From Aestuariicoccus sp032586235 (GTDB lineage: Bacteria; Pseudomonadota; Alphaproteobacteria; Rhodobacterales; Rhodobacteraceae), in contig NZ_JAWHTD010000010.1 in the NCBI RefSeq assembly GCF_032586235.1, forward strand, positions 58,693 through 122,692: a stretch of 64,000 bases of DNA. The letters are read 5' to 3'. Within the stretch, counting starts at the first letter, position 1, and the number at the start of each line of letters is the position of its first letter. The position numbers and the translations under genes are program-made. The notes beneath the pieces were generated by a model. It worked only from the letters and a program-made list of their open reading frames with translations. It had not been told where the DNA came from and did no database searches. This document shows, piece by piece, positions 1 to 9,129 of this stretch.

Positions 1-717
1 CAGCCAGAACGAAAACGTGGTGAACGCACCCGTCAGCAGCGCCAGCCCCACTGCCACCAACAGCAGCCCCATGACCTTCTCGATCAGCCCCATATGCCGC
101 TTGATGCGCTGCATCAGCCCCATGGCCCGGGTCAGGAATATGGCCGCCAAAAGGAACGGCAACCCAAGCCCGGCGGCATAAACCCCCAGCAGCACGGTGC
201 CCCGCGCGACCGACGCCTCCGAGGCCGCAAGGCTCAGGATCGCGCCCAGCTGCGGGCCGATGCAGGGGGTCCAGCCAAAGGCGAAAGCCAGCCCCAGAAT
301 ATAGGCGCCAAAGGCCGATCCTCCGGCATCACCCGCATCCATCCGCGCCTCGCGGTCGAGGAAGGGGATGCGGAAGACCCCAAGGAAATGCAGCCCGAAG
401 AGGATCACCACCGCACCTGAAATACGCGCCAGAAGCACCTGATTTTGCAAAAAGAACATGCCGAACGCCGAGGCGGTGAACCCCAGCAGTATAAAGATCG
501 TCGACAGCCCCAGCACGAAAAACAGCGCCGCCACGATGGCCTTGCGGCGCGCCGCGCCCCCAGCCTCCATTTCGGCCAGGCTGACGCCGGACATATAGGC
601 CAGATAAGGCGGCACGATGGGCAGCACGCAAGGGCTCAGGAACGAGATCACCCCCGCGAAAAGCGCCACCGCCATCGCCGGGGCAAGACTGGCGTCGATG
701 ATTTCGATTCCGAACAT
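1..717 (-). CDS. ccdA: Cytochrome c biogenesis protein CcdA (partial, 3' end beyond window)
   Basis: This is an inner-membrane thiol-disulfide transporter of the DsbD/CcdA family, which passes electrons from cytoplasmic thioredoxin to periplasmic partners for cytochrome c maturation and thiol homeostasis. From the ATG at 717 the frame stays open to the left edge (239 codons read) without a stop, so the C-terminus is missing. The two hallmark membrane cysteines are visible, in SPCVLPIVPPYL (about residue 29) and in GWTPCIGPQLG (about residue 150). Between them lie hydrophobic segments consistent with six TM helices. It faces a divergent TusA-like gene, an apt thiol/sulfur neighbour. The family call is firm; the partner protein is not visible here. 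Confidence 0.9.
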   Translation of the reverse strand, partial: MFGIEIIDASLAPAMAVALFAGVISFLSPCVLPIVPPYLAYMSGVSLAEMEAGGAARRKAIVAALFFVLGLSTIFILLGFTASAFGMFFLQNQVLLARISGAVVILFGLHFLGVFRIPFLDREARMDAGDAGGSAFGAYILGLAFAFGWTPCIGPQLGAILSLAASEASVARGTVLLGVYAAGLGLPFLLAAIFLTRAMGLMQRIKRHMGLIEKVMGLLLVAVGLALLTGAFTTFSFWL

Positions 718-810
718 GGAACACTCTTATGCCAGCCCGCGACTGGCGTCACCTGACCTTATGTCACAACGTTGTGGACACTCTGTAATACATTGCCTAA
801 GCCTGCCGCC

Positions 811-1032
811 ATGACCCACGATCTCGACGCCACCGGCCTGCTCTGCCCCCTGCCCGTGCTGAAGGCGCGCAAGCGCCTGTCTGCCCTGCAACCGGGCGAG
901 ACCCTGCGCCTTGTGACCGACGATCCGGCGGCGATCGTCGACGTGCCACACTTCTGCACCGAGGCCGGGCACATCATCGAGGCCCAGACCGAAGACGGCG
1001 CGGCCATTATCTGGGTCATCCGCAAGGGTTGA
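811..1032 (+). CDS. tusA: TusA-family sulfur carrier protein
   Basis: This 73-residue protein is a TusA/SirA-like sulfurtransferase that carries persulfide sulfur for tRNA thiolation, molybdenum cofactor or other sulfur relay. The signature is LLCPLPVLKAR, with the CPxP active-site cysteine near residue 12, followed by the compact beta-alpha fold ending in WVIRKG. The ATG at 811 was chosen over an upstream in-frame start at 772 because family members begin a few residues before the CPxP motif. No good Shine-Dalgarno precedes it. It is transcribed divergently from ccdA and converges on rne. Paralogues of TusA have different clients, so the precise relay is unknown. Confidence 0.85.
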   Translation: MTHDLDATGLLCPLPVLKARKRLSALQPGETLRLVTDDPAAIVDVPHFCTEAGHIIEAQTEDGAAIIWVIRKG

Positions 1033-1090
1033 ACGCAAAACGCCCGGGGCCTGTCGGCACCGGGCGCTTGCATGGATATTCAGGTCCGGC

Positions 1091-3883
1091 TCAGCGGCCC
1101 AGCGACCACCAGCCGCGTTTCTTGGGCTTGGATTCCTCTTCGACCGCCGTCTCGACCACTGCCTCCTGCGGCTCGGGCTGCGCTTCGGCTTCGGCCGGTT
1201 CCGGCGCGGGCGCGGGTTCCGGCGCCGGGGCAGGTTCCGGCGCCGGGGCGGGTTCCGCCGCTGCGGGCTCCGCAGGCGCTTCGGCTGCAGGTTCGGTCAC
1301 CTCAGGCGCGGATTCGGCCGCTTCGGGCTCCGGCGCGGGTTCGGCCTTTTTCCGGCTGCGCGTGCGCGGTTTGCGCTTGGGCTTTTCCGGCTCTTCCGCC
1401 GCGGGCGCTTCAGCCTCGGGGGCCTCGGCGGCGGGCGCTTCGGCAGGGGCCTCGGCGGCGGCAGGCGCTTCGGCCTCGGCGCTCTGGACGGCGTCGGCGG
1501 TCACGGCCTCCTCGGCGACGGTGGCCTCTTCTTCCTTGCGCGACTTGGACGAGCGCGAGCGGCTGCGCGACCGGGTCGACTTGGCCTTTGGCCTGTCGGC
1601 CTCGGCAGCCTCGCCTTCGGCCGGCTCGGCCGTGGTCTCTGCTGCGGCCTCGACCTCTGCCGCGGGCTCCTCCGCAGCGCTCTCGTCAGCCGAGCCGTTC
1701 TCGTCAGACGACGACCCGTTGCCCTCCTCCGCGCTTTCCTTCGATTTCGAGCGCGAGCGGCGGCGGCGGCGGCGGCGCTTCTTGGGCTTGCCGCCATCGC
1801 CCTCTTCGCTGGCCGGCGGCTGGCCGGGGGCTTCGGGCGCTTCGTCCTCCTCGGCCTCGGCGGCGTCTTCGTCGATCTGGTCCATCAGCGAGGTGTCCAC
1901 CGACACCACGGGTGCCGCCACTTCGGGCACCGAGCGGGTCGCGGTCTTGAACTTCTCCATCGAGAAATCCGGGCTGACCAGGTGCACATCGCCCTCGATC
2001 CGCACCGACAGACCATAGCGCGCCTCGATCTGGGCCACGTGTTCGCGCTTTTGGTTGATCAGGTAGTTGGCGATGCCCACCGGGCATTTGACCAGCACCT
2101 CGCGCGAGCGGCGGCGTACGCCCTCTTCCTCGATCTGGCGCAGTATCGACAGCGCCATGTTGTCGTCCGACCGAATGAGGCCGGTGCCGTGACAGGCCGG
2201 GCACGGCTGGGTCGTCGCCTCGATCATGCCGGGGCGCAGGCGCTGGCGCGACATCTCCATCAGGCCGAAGCCCGAGATGCGGCCGACCTGGATGCGCGCA
2301 CGGTCGGTCTTGAGCCGGTCCTTCATCCGCTTCTCGACGGCGGCGTTGTTCTTGCGCTCGTCCATGTCGATGAAGTCGATCACGATCAGGCCCGCAAGGT
2401 CGCGCAGGCGCAGCTGGCGGGCCACCTCGTCGGCGGCCTCGAGGTTGGTCTTGAGCGCGGTTTCCTCGATCGAGCCTTCCTTGGTGGCGCGGCCCGAGTT
2501 CACGTCAATGGCCACCAGCGCCTCGGTCACGCCGATCACGATATAGCCGCCGGATTTCAGCTGCACCGTCGGGTTGAACATGGCCGACAGGTACGATTCC
2601 ACCTGGTGGCGCGCGAAGAGCGGCATCTGGTCGACGTAATGTTTCACGTTCTTGGCGTGGGACGGCATGATCATCTTCATGAAGTCCTTGGCGATGCGGT
2701 AGCCGCGCTCGCCCTCCACCAGAACCTCGTCGATCTCGCGGTTATAAAGATCGCGGATCGAGCGTTTGATCAGGTCGCCCTCTTCATAGATCTTGGCCGG
2801 CGCGATGGATTCCAGCGTCAGCTTGCGGATCTGCTCCCACAGGCGGAAAAGGTATTCGTAATCGCGCTTGATCTCGGTCTTGGTGCGCTTGGCGCCGGCG
2901 GTGCGGATGATCAGCCCCGCGCCCTTGGGCACTTCGATGGAATTGGCGATTTCCTTGAGCTTGGAGCGGTCCGCGGCATTGGTGATCTTGCGGCTGATCC
3001 CGCCGCCGCGGGCGGTATTGGGCATCAGCACGCAGTAGCGGCCTGCAAGGCTGAGGTAGGTCGTCAGCGCAGCGCCCTTGTTGCCGCGCTCTTCCTTGAC
3101 CACCTGCACCAGCATGATCTGGCGGACCTTGATGACCTCCTGGATCTTGTAGCGGCGCGGGCGCGGTTTGCGCGGCGGGCGGATGTCTTCCTCGGTGTCG
3201 TCGTCGGCCACCGATTCGATGTTTTCGTCGCGCGCCGAGGCGTCCTTGCCCTTGTGCGTATCCTCGTCGTCGCTGTCGTCCTCGGCAGCGGGCACCTCAT
3301 CCGCCTCTGCTTCTGACGAAGCCGAGGCCTCTTCGGCGCTGTCGTCCGCGGGCTCTTCGACCGGGGTTTCGGCGACGGTTTCCATCGGCGACAGGCCTTC
3401 GCCCTCTTCGCCGGCCTCGTTGAGCGTTTCGCCCTCTTCAAGGTCGATGGTTTCCATCCCCTTGATTTCACCGGCTTCCGTGCTGACGCTCTTGTCGCCG
3501 CTGGAGGTCTTTTCGGCCTTCGACGCGCCGCCGCGCCGCGAGCGCGAGCGCTTGGGCTTTTTGTCTTCTTCTTCCTCGCGCGACTGCGCCTCGGCCAGGG
3601 CCGCCTCTTCCTCCATCAGCGCCTTACGGTCGGCGACGGGGATCTGGTAGTAATCCGGATGGATTTCCGAGAACGCCAGGAACCCGTGGCGATTGCCGCC
3701 GTAATCGACGAAGGCCGCCTGAAGCGACGGTTCGACCCGGGTTACCTTTGCGAGATAGATGTTGCCAGCGAGCTGGCGCTTGTTTTCGGATTCAAAATCG
3801 AATTCCTCGACCTTGTTTCCGTCCACCACCACGACGCGGGTCTCTTCCGCGTGGGTGGCGTCGATGAGCATTTTCTTTGCCAT
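1091..3883 (-). CDS. rne: Ribonuclease E
   Basis: This 930-residue endoribonuclease is the core of the RNA degradosome and of rRNA/tRNA processing. The S1 domain begins near residue 36 and is split by a strongly acidic, Ser/Arg-containing insert (about residues 85-245). The DNase I-like catalytic centre follows, with Asp460 in AIDVNSG and Asp503 in VIDFIDM, 43 residues apart as in E. coli D303/D346. The zinc-link CPACHGTG starts at Cys561. The remaining third is a low-complexity Ala/Glu/Pro region with Arg-rich patches, typical of degradosome scaffolds, ending KKRGWWSLGR. The start is MAKKMLIDATHAEE at 3883; an open extension to 4090 lacks family similarity. Related RNase G lacks the long tail, so RNase E is preferred. 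Confidence 0.95.
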   Translation of the reverse strand: MAKKMLIDATHAEETRVVVVDGNKVEEFDFESENKRQLAGNIYLAKVTRVEPSLQAAFVDYGGNRHGFLAFSEIHPDYYQIPVADRKALMEEEAALAEAQSREEEEDKKPKRSRSRRGGASKAEKTSSGDKSVSTEAGEIKGMETIDLEEGETLNEAGEEGEGLSPMETVAETPVEEPADDSAEEASASSEAEADEVPAAEDDSDDEDTHKGKDASARDENIESVADDDTEEDIRPPRKPRPRRYKIQEVIKVRQIMLVQVVKEERGNKGAALTTYLSLAGRYCVLMPNTARGGGISRKITNAADRSKLKEIANSIEVPKGAGLIIRTAGAKRTKTEIKRDYEYLFRLWEQIRKLTLESIAPAKIYEEGDLIKRSIRDLYNREIDEVLVEGERGYRIAKDFMKMIMPSHAKNVKHYVDQMPLFARHQVESYLSAMFNPTVQLKSGGYIVIGVTEALVAIDVNSGRATKEGSIEETALKTNLEAADEVARQLRLRDLAGLIVIDFIDMDERKNNAAVEKRMKDRLKTDRARIQVGRISGFGLMEMSRQRLRPGMIEATTQPCPACHGTGLIRSDDNMALSILRQIEEEGVRRRSREVLVKCPVGIANYLINQKREHVAQIEARYGLSVRIEGDVHLVSPDFSMEKFKTATRSVPEVAAPVVSVDTSLMDQIDEDAAEAEEDEAPEAPGQPPASEEGDGGKPKKRRRRRRRSRSKSKESAEEGNGSSSDENGSADESAAEEPAAEVEAAAETTAEPAEGEAAEADRPKAKSTRSRSRSRSSKSRKEEEATVAEEAVTADAVQSAEAEAPAAAEAPAEAPAAEAPEAEAPAAEEPEKPKRKPRTRSRKKAEPAPEPEAAESAPEVTEPAAEAPAEPAAAEPAPAPEPAPAPEPAPAPEPAEAEAQPEPQEAVVETAVEEESKPKKRGWWSLGR

Positions 3884-4334
3884 GTTGTCCGTTTGCACGA
3901 CCGAACGGCCCCGCGCCCAGGCGGGCGCAGCGCGTTTGGGACGTGTCTTGTCAGGGCGAGATCGGGCGCTGAACCGTGTAAACGGGCACGGCAAGACGAT
4001 TTGTCTTGTCTCTCGTGCCTCAGGTTCGTCGCGCGCGTCATCGCGTTTCTTCTCCGACGCTCTCCGGGTCTTGCGGCCCGGGGCGCCCATTTTTCACCCG
4101 CCGCAAAAAGCGATCCGGGCGCACGTGAATGGCCTTTCGGCCCGATCGGTCTGGCCTGGCTCAGGCGATGCCTGCGGTATCCAAGGTCAGCGAAACTCTT
4201 TTTCGCGGGTCGGTGAACGACCGCGCATAGATCACAACATAATGTCAGCGTGACAGAAAAGACAATGGTCAATCGTATGCAATCTGCGCCGCGCGGGCGC
4301 CGGAAGGGCCGCCCGGCGGCGGCCCGGCCAAGTG
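3884..4334. other. 451-bp intergenic region, rne leader
   Basis: No convincing gene lies between rne and the dehydrogenase. In-frame extensions upstream of rne are Arg-rich and look non-coding. The stretch probably holds the rne promoter and a long 5' leader. RNase E genes in proteobacteria are often autoregulated through such leaders; that is an inference here. A TTGACC hexamer on the minus strand (4267-4272) could be a -35 box, but no good -10 follows at normal spacing. Confidence 0.4.
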
Positions 4335-5207
4335 TCAGCCGGCGGCACGCAGGCGCTGGATCAGGCTCGAGGTGTCCCAGCGGCCGCCGCCCATCTTCTG
4401 CACGTCCTTGTAGAACTGGTCGACCAGCGCCGTGACCGGCAGGCTGGCGCCGTTCTCGTCCGCCGTCGAGAGGCAGATGTTCAGGTCCTTGCGCATCCAG
4501 TCCACCGCGAAGCCATGTACGAAATGGTCGTCCAGCATCGTCTCGTAGCGGTTCGCCATCTGCCAGCTGCCCGCGGCGCCCTGGCTGATCACCTCGACCA
4601 CCGCGCGGCCATCCAGCCCGGCCTTCTCGGCGAAATGCAGCGCCTCGGAGAGCCCCTGCACGAGCCCCGCGATGGCGATCTGGTTGCACATCTTGGTCAT
4701 CTGGCCCGCGCCGCTGTCGCCGATGCGGCGGCAAAGCTTGGCATAGGCGTCGATCACCGGCTCGGCGCGGTCGTAAGCGGGCTGATCGCCGCCGCACATC
4801 ACCGACAACGCGCCGTTTTCAGCGCCCGCCTGCCCGCCCGAGATCGGCGCGTCGACAAAGGAAATGCCCGCCTCCTTGGCGACGCCGTAAAGCTCGGCGG
4901 TGACTTTGGCCGACACCGTGGTGTGATCGACGAAAACGCTGCCCGCGTCCATGCCCGCAAACGCGCCGTCCTCGCCCAGGCAGACGCCGCGCAGATCGTC
5001 GTCGTTGCCGACGCAGGCCATCACGAATTCGGCCCCCTTGGCCGCTTCGGCCGGGGTGGCCGCATGCGCGCCGCCGTATTCGGCGGCCCATTTTTCGGCC
5101 TTGGCGGCGGTGCGGTTATAAACCGTCACCTCGTGACCGGCCTTTTGCAGATGCCCCGCCATCGGGTAGCCCATCACGCCCAGCCCCAGAAACGCAACTT
5201 TTGCCAT
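4335..5207 (-). CDS. NAD(P)-dependent beta-hydroxyacid dehydrogenase (HIBADH / tartronate semialdehyde reductase family)
   Basis: This 290-residue cytoplasmic oxidoreductase has an N-terminal Rossmann fold (VAFLGLGVMGYPMAG, residues 4-18), the substrate-binding signature DAPISGGQAGAENG (about 118-131) and the catalytic-lysine segment GAGQMTKMCNQ (about 166-176). These define the family of 3-hydroxyisobutyrate dehydrogenase, 2-hydroxy-3-oxopropionate reductase and glyoxylate reductases. The start at 5207 places the nucleotide-binding glycine motif right at the N-terminus, and the upstream GGAGAGCGAG provides a ribosome site. Neighbours give no pathway link, so the substrate is not assigned. 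It is divergent from the acylase gene at 5328. Confidence 0.88.
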   Translation of the reverse strand: MAKVAFLGLGVMGYPMAGHLQKAGHEVTVYNRTAAKAEKWAAEYGGAHAATPAEAAKGAEFVMACVGNDDDLRGVCLGEDGAFAGMDAGSVFVDHTTVSAKVTAELYGVAKEAGISFVDAPISGGQAGAENGALSVMCGGDQPAYDRAEPVIDAYAKLCRRIGDSGAGQMTKMCNQIAIAGLVQGLSEALHFAEKAGLDGRAVVEVISQGAAGSWQMANRYETMLDDHFVHGFAVDWMRKDLNICLSTADENGASLPVTALVDQFYKDVQKMGGGRWDTSSLIQRLRAAG

Positions 5208-5327
5208 GCTCTCGCTCTCCTCTTTTTCCTGTCGCCTTCGGTTCTGGCGCGATGCCGTGCTCTTGGCAAGGGCGGACGGGCGCGTTAGGTCCAGCGCAAC
5301 GGCAATCGGCCTGTGAAAAGAGGCGTC

Positions 5328-7787
5328 ATGGCATTTCTGTTTCGATGGCTGGTCCGGCTGGCAAGCGCTGCGATCGCGCTGAGTGTTCTGGCGGCGCTGA
5401 TCGTCTATTACCTGGGCTCGCGGTCGCTGCCGGACTATGACAAGACGCTGGCGGTCGGCGGGATCACCGCCGATGTCGAGATCGTGCGCGACAATTCCAA
5501 TGTGCCGCATATCCTGGCGTCGTCGGACCGCGACGCGTTTTTCGGGCTGGGCTACGCCCATGCGCAGGACCGGCTGTGGCAGATGACGCTGCTGCGGCGC
5601 ACCGCGCAGGGGCGTCTGTCCGAGGTTTTCGGCGCGCGCACCGCCGAGACAGACAAGCTGCTGCGCAGGCTCGATCTTTATCCGCTGGCGGTGCAATCGG
5701 TGGCGTCGCAGGATGCCTTTACCCTCGACGCGCTGGAGGCCTATTCGGCAGGCGTCAACGCCCGCATCGCCGAGATCAACGCCGACAGCCTCGGCCGCGG
5801 CGCGCCGGAGTTCTTCCTATTTGGCGCGCCGCTCTCGCCCTGGCAGCCGGCGGATTCGATCGCCATCGTCAAGCTGATGGCGCTGCAACTCGCCGGGCAC
5901 CTGCAGGACGAGGTGCTGCGCGCGCGCACTTCGCTGCAACTGCCGGATCCGTCGCGTCTGCCCGACCTTCTGCCGGACATTCCGGGGCAAGGCGTGGCCG
6001 CCCTGCCCGACTACGCAAGCCTCTTTCCGCAAGCGCCCCGCTACGCCGCCACGGCGCCCGCGCCTCAGTTCCTCTGGCCGGTGCCCCAGCGCGGTCTGGC
6101 CGGGGCGTCGAACGCCTGGGCGGCGGCGCCGTCGCGGTCGGCCAATGGCGGCACGTTGCTGGCCAACGATCCGCATCTGGGCTTTACCGCACCCTCGACC
6201 TGGTATCTGGCCCGGCTGCAACTGAGCACCGGCGGCGTGATCGGCGGCTCGATCCCGGGCATTCCGGCGCTGATGGTGGGCCGGTCCGAAAAGCTGGGCT
6301 GGGGGCTGACGTCGTCCTATCTGGACGATCAGGATCTCTTTATCGAAGAGCTGAACCCCGACAACCCCGAGGAATACCGCACCCCCGACGGCTGGAAGCG
6401 GTTTGTCACCCGCAAGTCGATCATCGAGATCAAGGATCAGGCTCCGATCACCGTCACCCTGCGCTGGACCGACAATGGCCCTGTGCTGCCGGGCACCCGG
6501 TTCGATCTGGCCGCGATCACCCCGCCGGGCCATGTGGCGGCGCTGTCCTGGACAGCGCTCAGCCCGCGCGACAGTTCCATCAGCGCGGCCATCGGGCTGA
6601 TGCGCGCCGGTGGCGTCGAAGAGGCGCTGACCGCCGCCGAGGCCTATGTCGCCCCGGCGCAGAACCTGACCCTGATCGACGCCGACACGATCGGCATGAA
6701 GCTGGTGGGCGCGATGCCGCGCCGCGACGCCGGACACCAGAGCCAGGGCCGCCTGCCCGCGCCCGGCTGGATCGCCACGAACCGCTGGCAGGGGGTGCTG
6801 CCCTATTCGGCAAATCCCGAATTCATCGCACCCTCGGGCGGGATCGTCGGCAACACCAACAACAAGATCGTCGACCGCCCCTTCCCGCTGCATGTCAGTT
6901 TCGAATGGGGCGACAGCCAGCGGGTGATGCGCTGGCAGGGGCTGATGCAGGGGCGCGAGGTGCACACCCGCGACAGTTTCATCGAAGGCCAGCTCGACAC
7001 GGTGTCGGTGGCCGCGCGCGCGCTCTTGCCGCTGATCGGCGCGGATCTGTGGTTCACCGGCGAGGCCGCGCCCGAGGGCACGCCCGAACGCCAGCGCCAG
7101 CGCGCGCTGGAGCTGCTGGCCAACTGGAACGGCGAGATGAACGAACATCTGCCCGAGCCGCTGCTTTACGCCGCCTGGCTGCGGGCGCTGCAGGACAGGC
7201 TGATCCGCGACGATCTTGGCCCGCTGGCGGACGAGTTCGACCATGTCGAGCCGCTTTTCATCGAGCGGGTCTACCGCGACGTGGACGGGGCGGGCGCCTG
7301 GTGCGATATCCGCCAGTCGGCGGCGGTCGAGACCTGCACCGATCTGGCGCGGCTGGCGCTGGACGACGCGCTGGTCTGGATCGGCGAGACCTATGGCACG
7401 GCGCTGGAATCGCTGCGCTGGGGGGATGCGCATCAGGCCACGCACGACCACGAGGTGCTGGGCGAGGTGCCGGTGCTGCGGTATTTCGTGAACATCCGTC
7501 AGAGCACCTCGGGCGGCGATCATACGCTGCAGCGCGGCCGGACCTCGGGGCGCGACCCGCATCCGTTCCTGAACGTGCACGGCGCTGGCTACCGCGGCGT
7601 CTACGATTTCGCCGATCCCGATTCGTCGGTCTTTATCAGCGCCACCGGGCAATCAGGGCATTTCCTGTCGCGGCACTATGACGATCTGGGGCAGCTCTGG
7701 CGGCGCGGGGAATATATTCCGATGTCGCTGGATGTGGATCTGGCGCGGGCGGCGGCCGTGGGCGTGACCCGGCTGGTGTCGGAGTAG
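5328..7787 (+). CDS. Penicillin acylase family protein (Ntn-hydrolase precursor)
   Basis: This is an 819-residue N-terminal-nucleophile amidohydrolase, made as a precursor that cleaves itself into alpha and beta chains. A hydrophobic N-terminus (about residues 10-30) suggests export or anchoring. The alpha-chain motif NVPHILASSDRDAFFGLGYAHAQ is present in part near residues 58-80. The predicted autocleavage site precedes Ser261 in AGASNAW, followed by the GGTLLANDPHLG beta-chain motif. The ATG at 5328 follows AAGAGG; a GTG at 5313 lacks a ribosome site. Family members act on beta-lactams, acyl-homoserine lactones or other N-acyl compounds, and the sequence alone does not decide which. An intrinsic-terminator-like hairpin follows. 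Confidence 0.88.
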   Translation: MAFLFRWLVRLASAAIALSVLAALIVYYLGSRSLPDYDKTLAVGGITADVEIVRDNSNVPHILASSDRDAFFGLGYAHAQDRLWQMTLLRRTAQGRLSEVFGARTAETDKLLRRLDLYPLAVQSVASQDAFTLDALEAYSAGVNARIAEINADSLGRGAPEFFLFGAPLSPWQPADSIAIVKLMALQLAGHLQDEVLRARTSLQLPDPSRLPDLLPDIPGQGVAALPDYASLFPQAPRYAATAPAPQFLWPVPQRGLAGASNAWAAAPSRSANGGTLLANDPHLGFTAPSTWYLARLQLSTGGVIGGSIPGIPALMVGRSEKLGWGLTSSYLDDQDLFIEELNPDNPEEYRTPDGWKRFVTRKSIIEIKDQAPITVTLRWTDNGPVLPGTRFDLAAITPPGHVAALSWTALSPRDSSISAAIGLMRAGGVEEALTAAEAYVAPAQNLTLIDADTIGMKLVGAMPRRDAGHQSQGRLPAPGWIATNRWQGVLPYSANPEFIAPSGGIVGNTNNKIVDRPFPLHVSFEWGDSQRVMRWQGLMQGREVHTRDSFIEGQLDTVSVAARALLPLIGADLWFTGEAAPEGTPERQRQRALELLANWNGEMNEHLPEPLLYAAWLRALQDRLIRDDLGPLADEFDHVEPLFIERVYRDVDGAGAWCDIRQSAAVETCTDLARLALDDALVWIGETYGTALESLRWGDAHQATHDHEVLGEVPVLRYFVNIRQSTSGGDHTLQRGRTSGRDPHPFLNVHGAGYRGVYDFADPDSSVFISATGQSGHFLSRHYDDLGQLWRRGEYIPMSLDVDLARAAAVGVTRLVSE

Positions 7788-7798
7788 GTTTCGGGGAC

Positions 7799-7841
7799 GG
7801 GAGCGAGGGGCGCTGCCCCTCGCGCTCCCCGGGATATTTTT
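7799..7841. terminator. Hairpin with T-tract between convergent genes
   Basis: A strong GC stem (GGGAGCG and AGGGGC pairing with GCCCCT and CGCTCCC, with a two-base bulge) is followed by CCGGGATATTTTTG. It lies between the stop of the acylase gene and the stop of hflX, as expected of a terminator for the + strand. The downstream module recurs at 58474. Confidence 0.6.
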
Positions 7842-7854
7842 GACCAGATGAAGA
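7827..7854 (+). repeat. Dispersed CCCCGGGATATTTTTG element, copy 1
   Basis: The 16-base core CCCCGGGATATTTTTG is followed by ACCAGATGAAGA. A second copy with the same core and a CAnATGAA tail lies at 58474-58500, also after a GC hairpin and between convergent genes. It looks like a family of 3'-end elements. Confidence 0.6.
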
Positions 7855-9129
7855 TCAGAGTTTCGCGAAGGCGCGAGCGTCCTTTGCGGCCCAGCGGACG
7901 GTGATGTCGTAGCCATCGTCGGTCTGGGTTTCCGCCTCGACCAGCCCCTTGTCGTAAAGCCAGGCGCGTTTGCGGCCCTGATCGAAGCGGAGCGTCAGGG
8001 TTTCGGTGCGCCGTTCGCCTTCGAGCTTGAGGGTGGCGGCCTGAAGGAAGGCGTCGAGCCCCTGGCCGGTGACGGCGGAGACCGCGAAGATATCATCCTC
8101 GCGCGCGGCGCGGGCCAATGCGGCGGCGCGGGCCTCGGGGTCGAGCAGGTCGATCTTGTTCCAGAGTTCGATCTGCGCCGTGGTCTCGGCCACGCCGAGC
8201 GAGGTCAGGATCGCGCGCACGTCCTCAGCCTGTTCGGCGGTGTTGGGATGGCTGATGTCGCGCACATGCACGATGAGATCGGCGGCCAGCACTTCCTCAA
8301 GGGTGGCGCGGAAGGCGGCGACCAGTTCGGTCGGCAGATCCGAGATGAAGCCCACCGTGTCGCTGAGGATCACCTCGATGCCGGTCGGCAGGCTGACCGC
8401 GCGCATGGTCGGGTCGAGCGTGGCAAAGAGCATGTCCTTGGCCATCACCTCGGCCCCGGTCAGCCGGTTGAAGAGCGTGGATTTGCCGGCGTTGGTGTAG
8501 CCCACCAGGGCAACGATGGGATAAGGCACCTTGGCGCGGGCGGCGCGGTGCAGCGAGCGGGTCTTGACCACCTTGTCGAGCTGGCGGCGCAGGCGAACCA
8601 GCTGGTCGTCGATGGCGCGGCGGTCGGCCTCGATCTGGGTCTCGCCGGGGCCACCGACAAAGCCGAGCCCGCCGCGCTGGCGTTCCAGGTGGGTCCAGGC
8701 GCGCACCAGCCGGGTGCGCTGATAGCTGAGCGCGGCCATCTCGACCTGCAGCACGCCCTCGCGGGTGGCGGCGCGGTCGCTGAAGATCTCGAGGATCAGG
8801 CCGGTGCGGTCCAGAAGCTTGACGCCCCAGGCCTTTTCAAGGTTGCGCTGCTGGACCGGCGTGACCGGGCCGTCGACCAGCACCAGCTCGATCTCGTCCG
8901 CCTCAAACTGGGCCTTGAGCTCGGCGATTTTGCCCGACCCGAAGAGCATCCCGGCATGGGCCTTGGGCAAGGGCACCACAACGCCGCCCACGACCGTGAG
9001 GTCGGGCAGCGCCTCGGCCAGCGCCACGGCCTCTTCCAGAGCCATGTCGGCGGGCCGCCGGTCGCGGTCCGTCTTGATGTCAGGATGCAGGACCCAGGCG
9101 CGGGTCACATGCGCCGCGGTGTCGTTCAA
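7855..9129 (-). CDS. hflX: GTPase HflX
   Basis: This 424-residue ribosome-associated GTPase splits stalled or hibernating 70S ribosomes. Visible features are an N-terminal HflX domain, the family signature GGLGFVGGPGETQIE (about residues 153-167) and the GTPase motifs G1 GYTNAGKST (210-218), G3 DTVGF (257-261) and G4 NKID (324-327). The start is a TTG at 9129 whose last two bases are also in the hfq stop (TTGA overlap), implying translational coupling. No ATG gives a full-length N-terminus. The hfq-hflX order matches that in many proteobacteria. Confidence 0.95.
   Translation of the reverse strand: MNDTAAHVTRAWVLHPDIKTDRDRRPADMALEEAVALAEALPDLTVVGGVVVPLPKAHAGMLFGSGKIAELKAQFEADEIELVLVDGPVTPVQQRNLEKAWGVKLLDRTGLILEIFSDRAATREGVLQVEMAALSYQRTRLVRAWTHLERQRGGLGFVGGPGETQIEADRRAIDDQLVRLRRQLDKVVKTRSLHRAARAKVPYPIVALVGYTNAGKSTLFNRLTGAEVMAKDMLFATLDPTMRAVSLPTGIEVILSDTVGFISDLPTELVAAFRATLEEVLAADLIVHVRDISHPNTAEQAEDVRAILTSLGVAETTAQIELWNKIDLLDPEARAAALARAAREDDIFAVSAVTGQGLDAFLQAATLKLEGERRTETLTLRFDQGRKRAWLYDKGLVEAETQTDDGYDITVRWAAKDARAFAKL

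Noticed and set aside
1982..3316. 444-codon open frame antisense to rne
   Set aside because: High-GC shadow: His/Asp/Ala/Leu-rich composition mirrors the rne codons, with no motif and no ribosome site.
3884..4090. N-terminal extension of RNase E
   Set aside because: The extension is Arg/Pro-rich without family similarity, whereas MAKKMLIDATHAEE at 3883 is the normal start.
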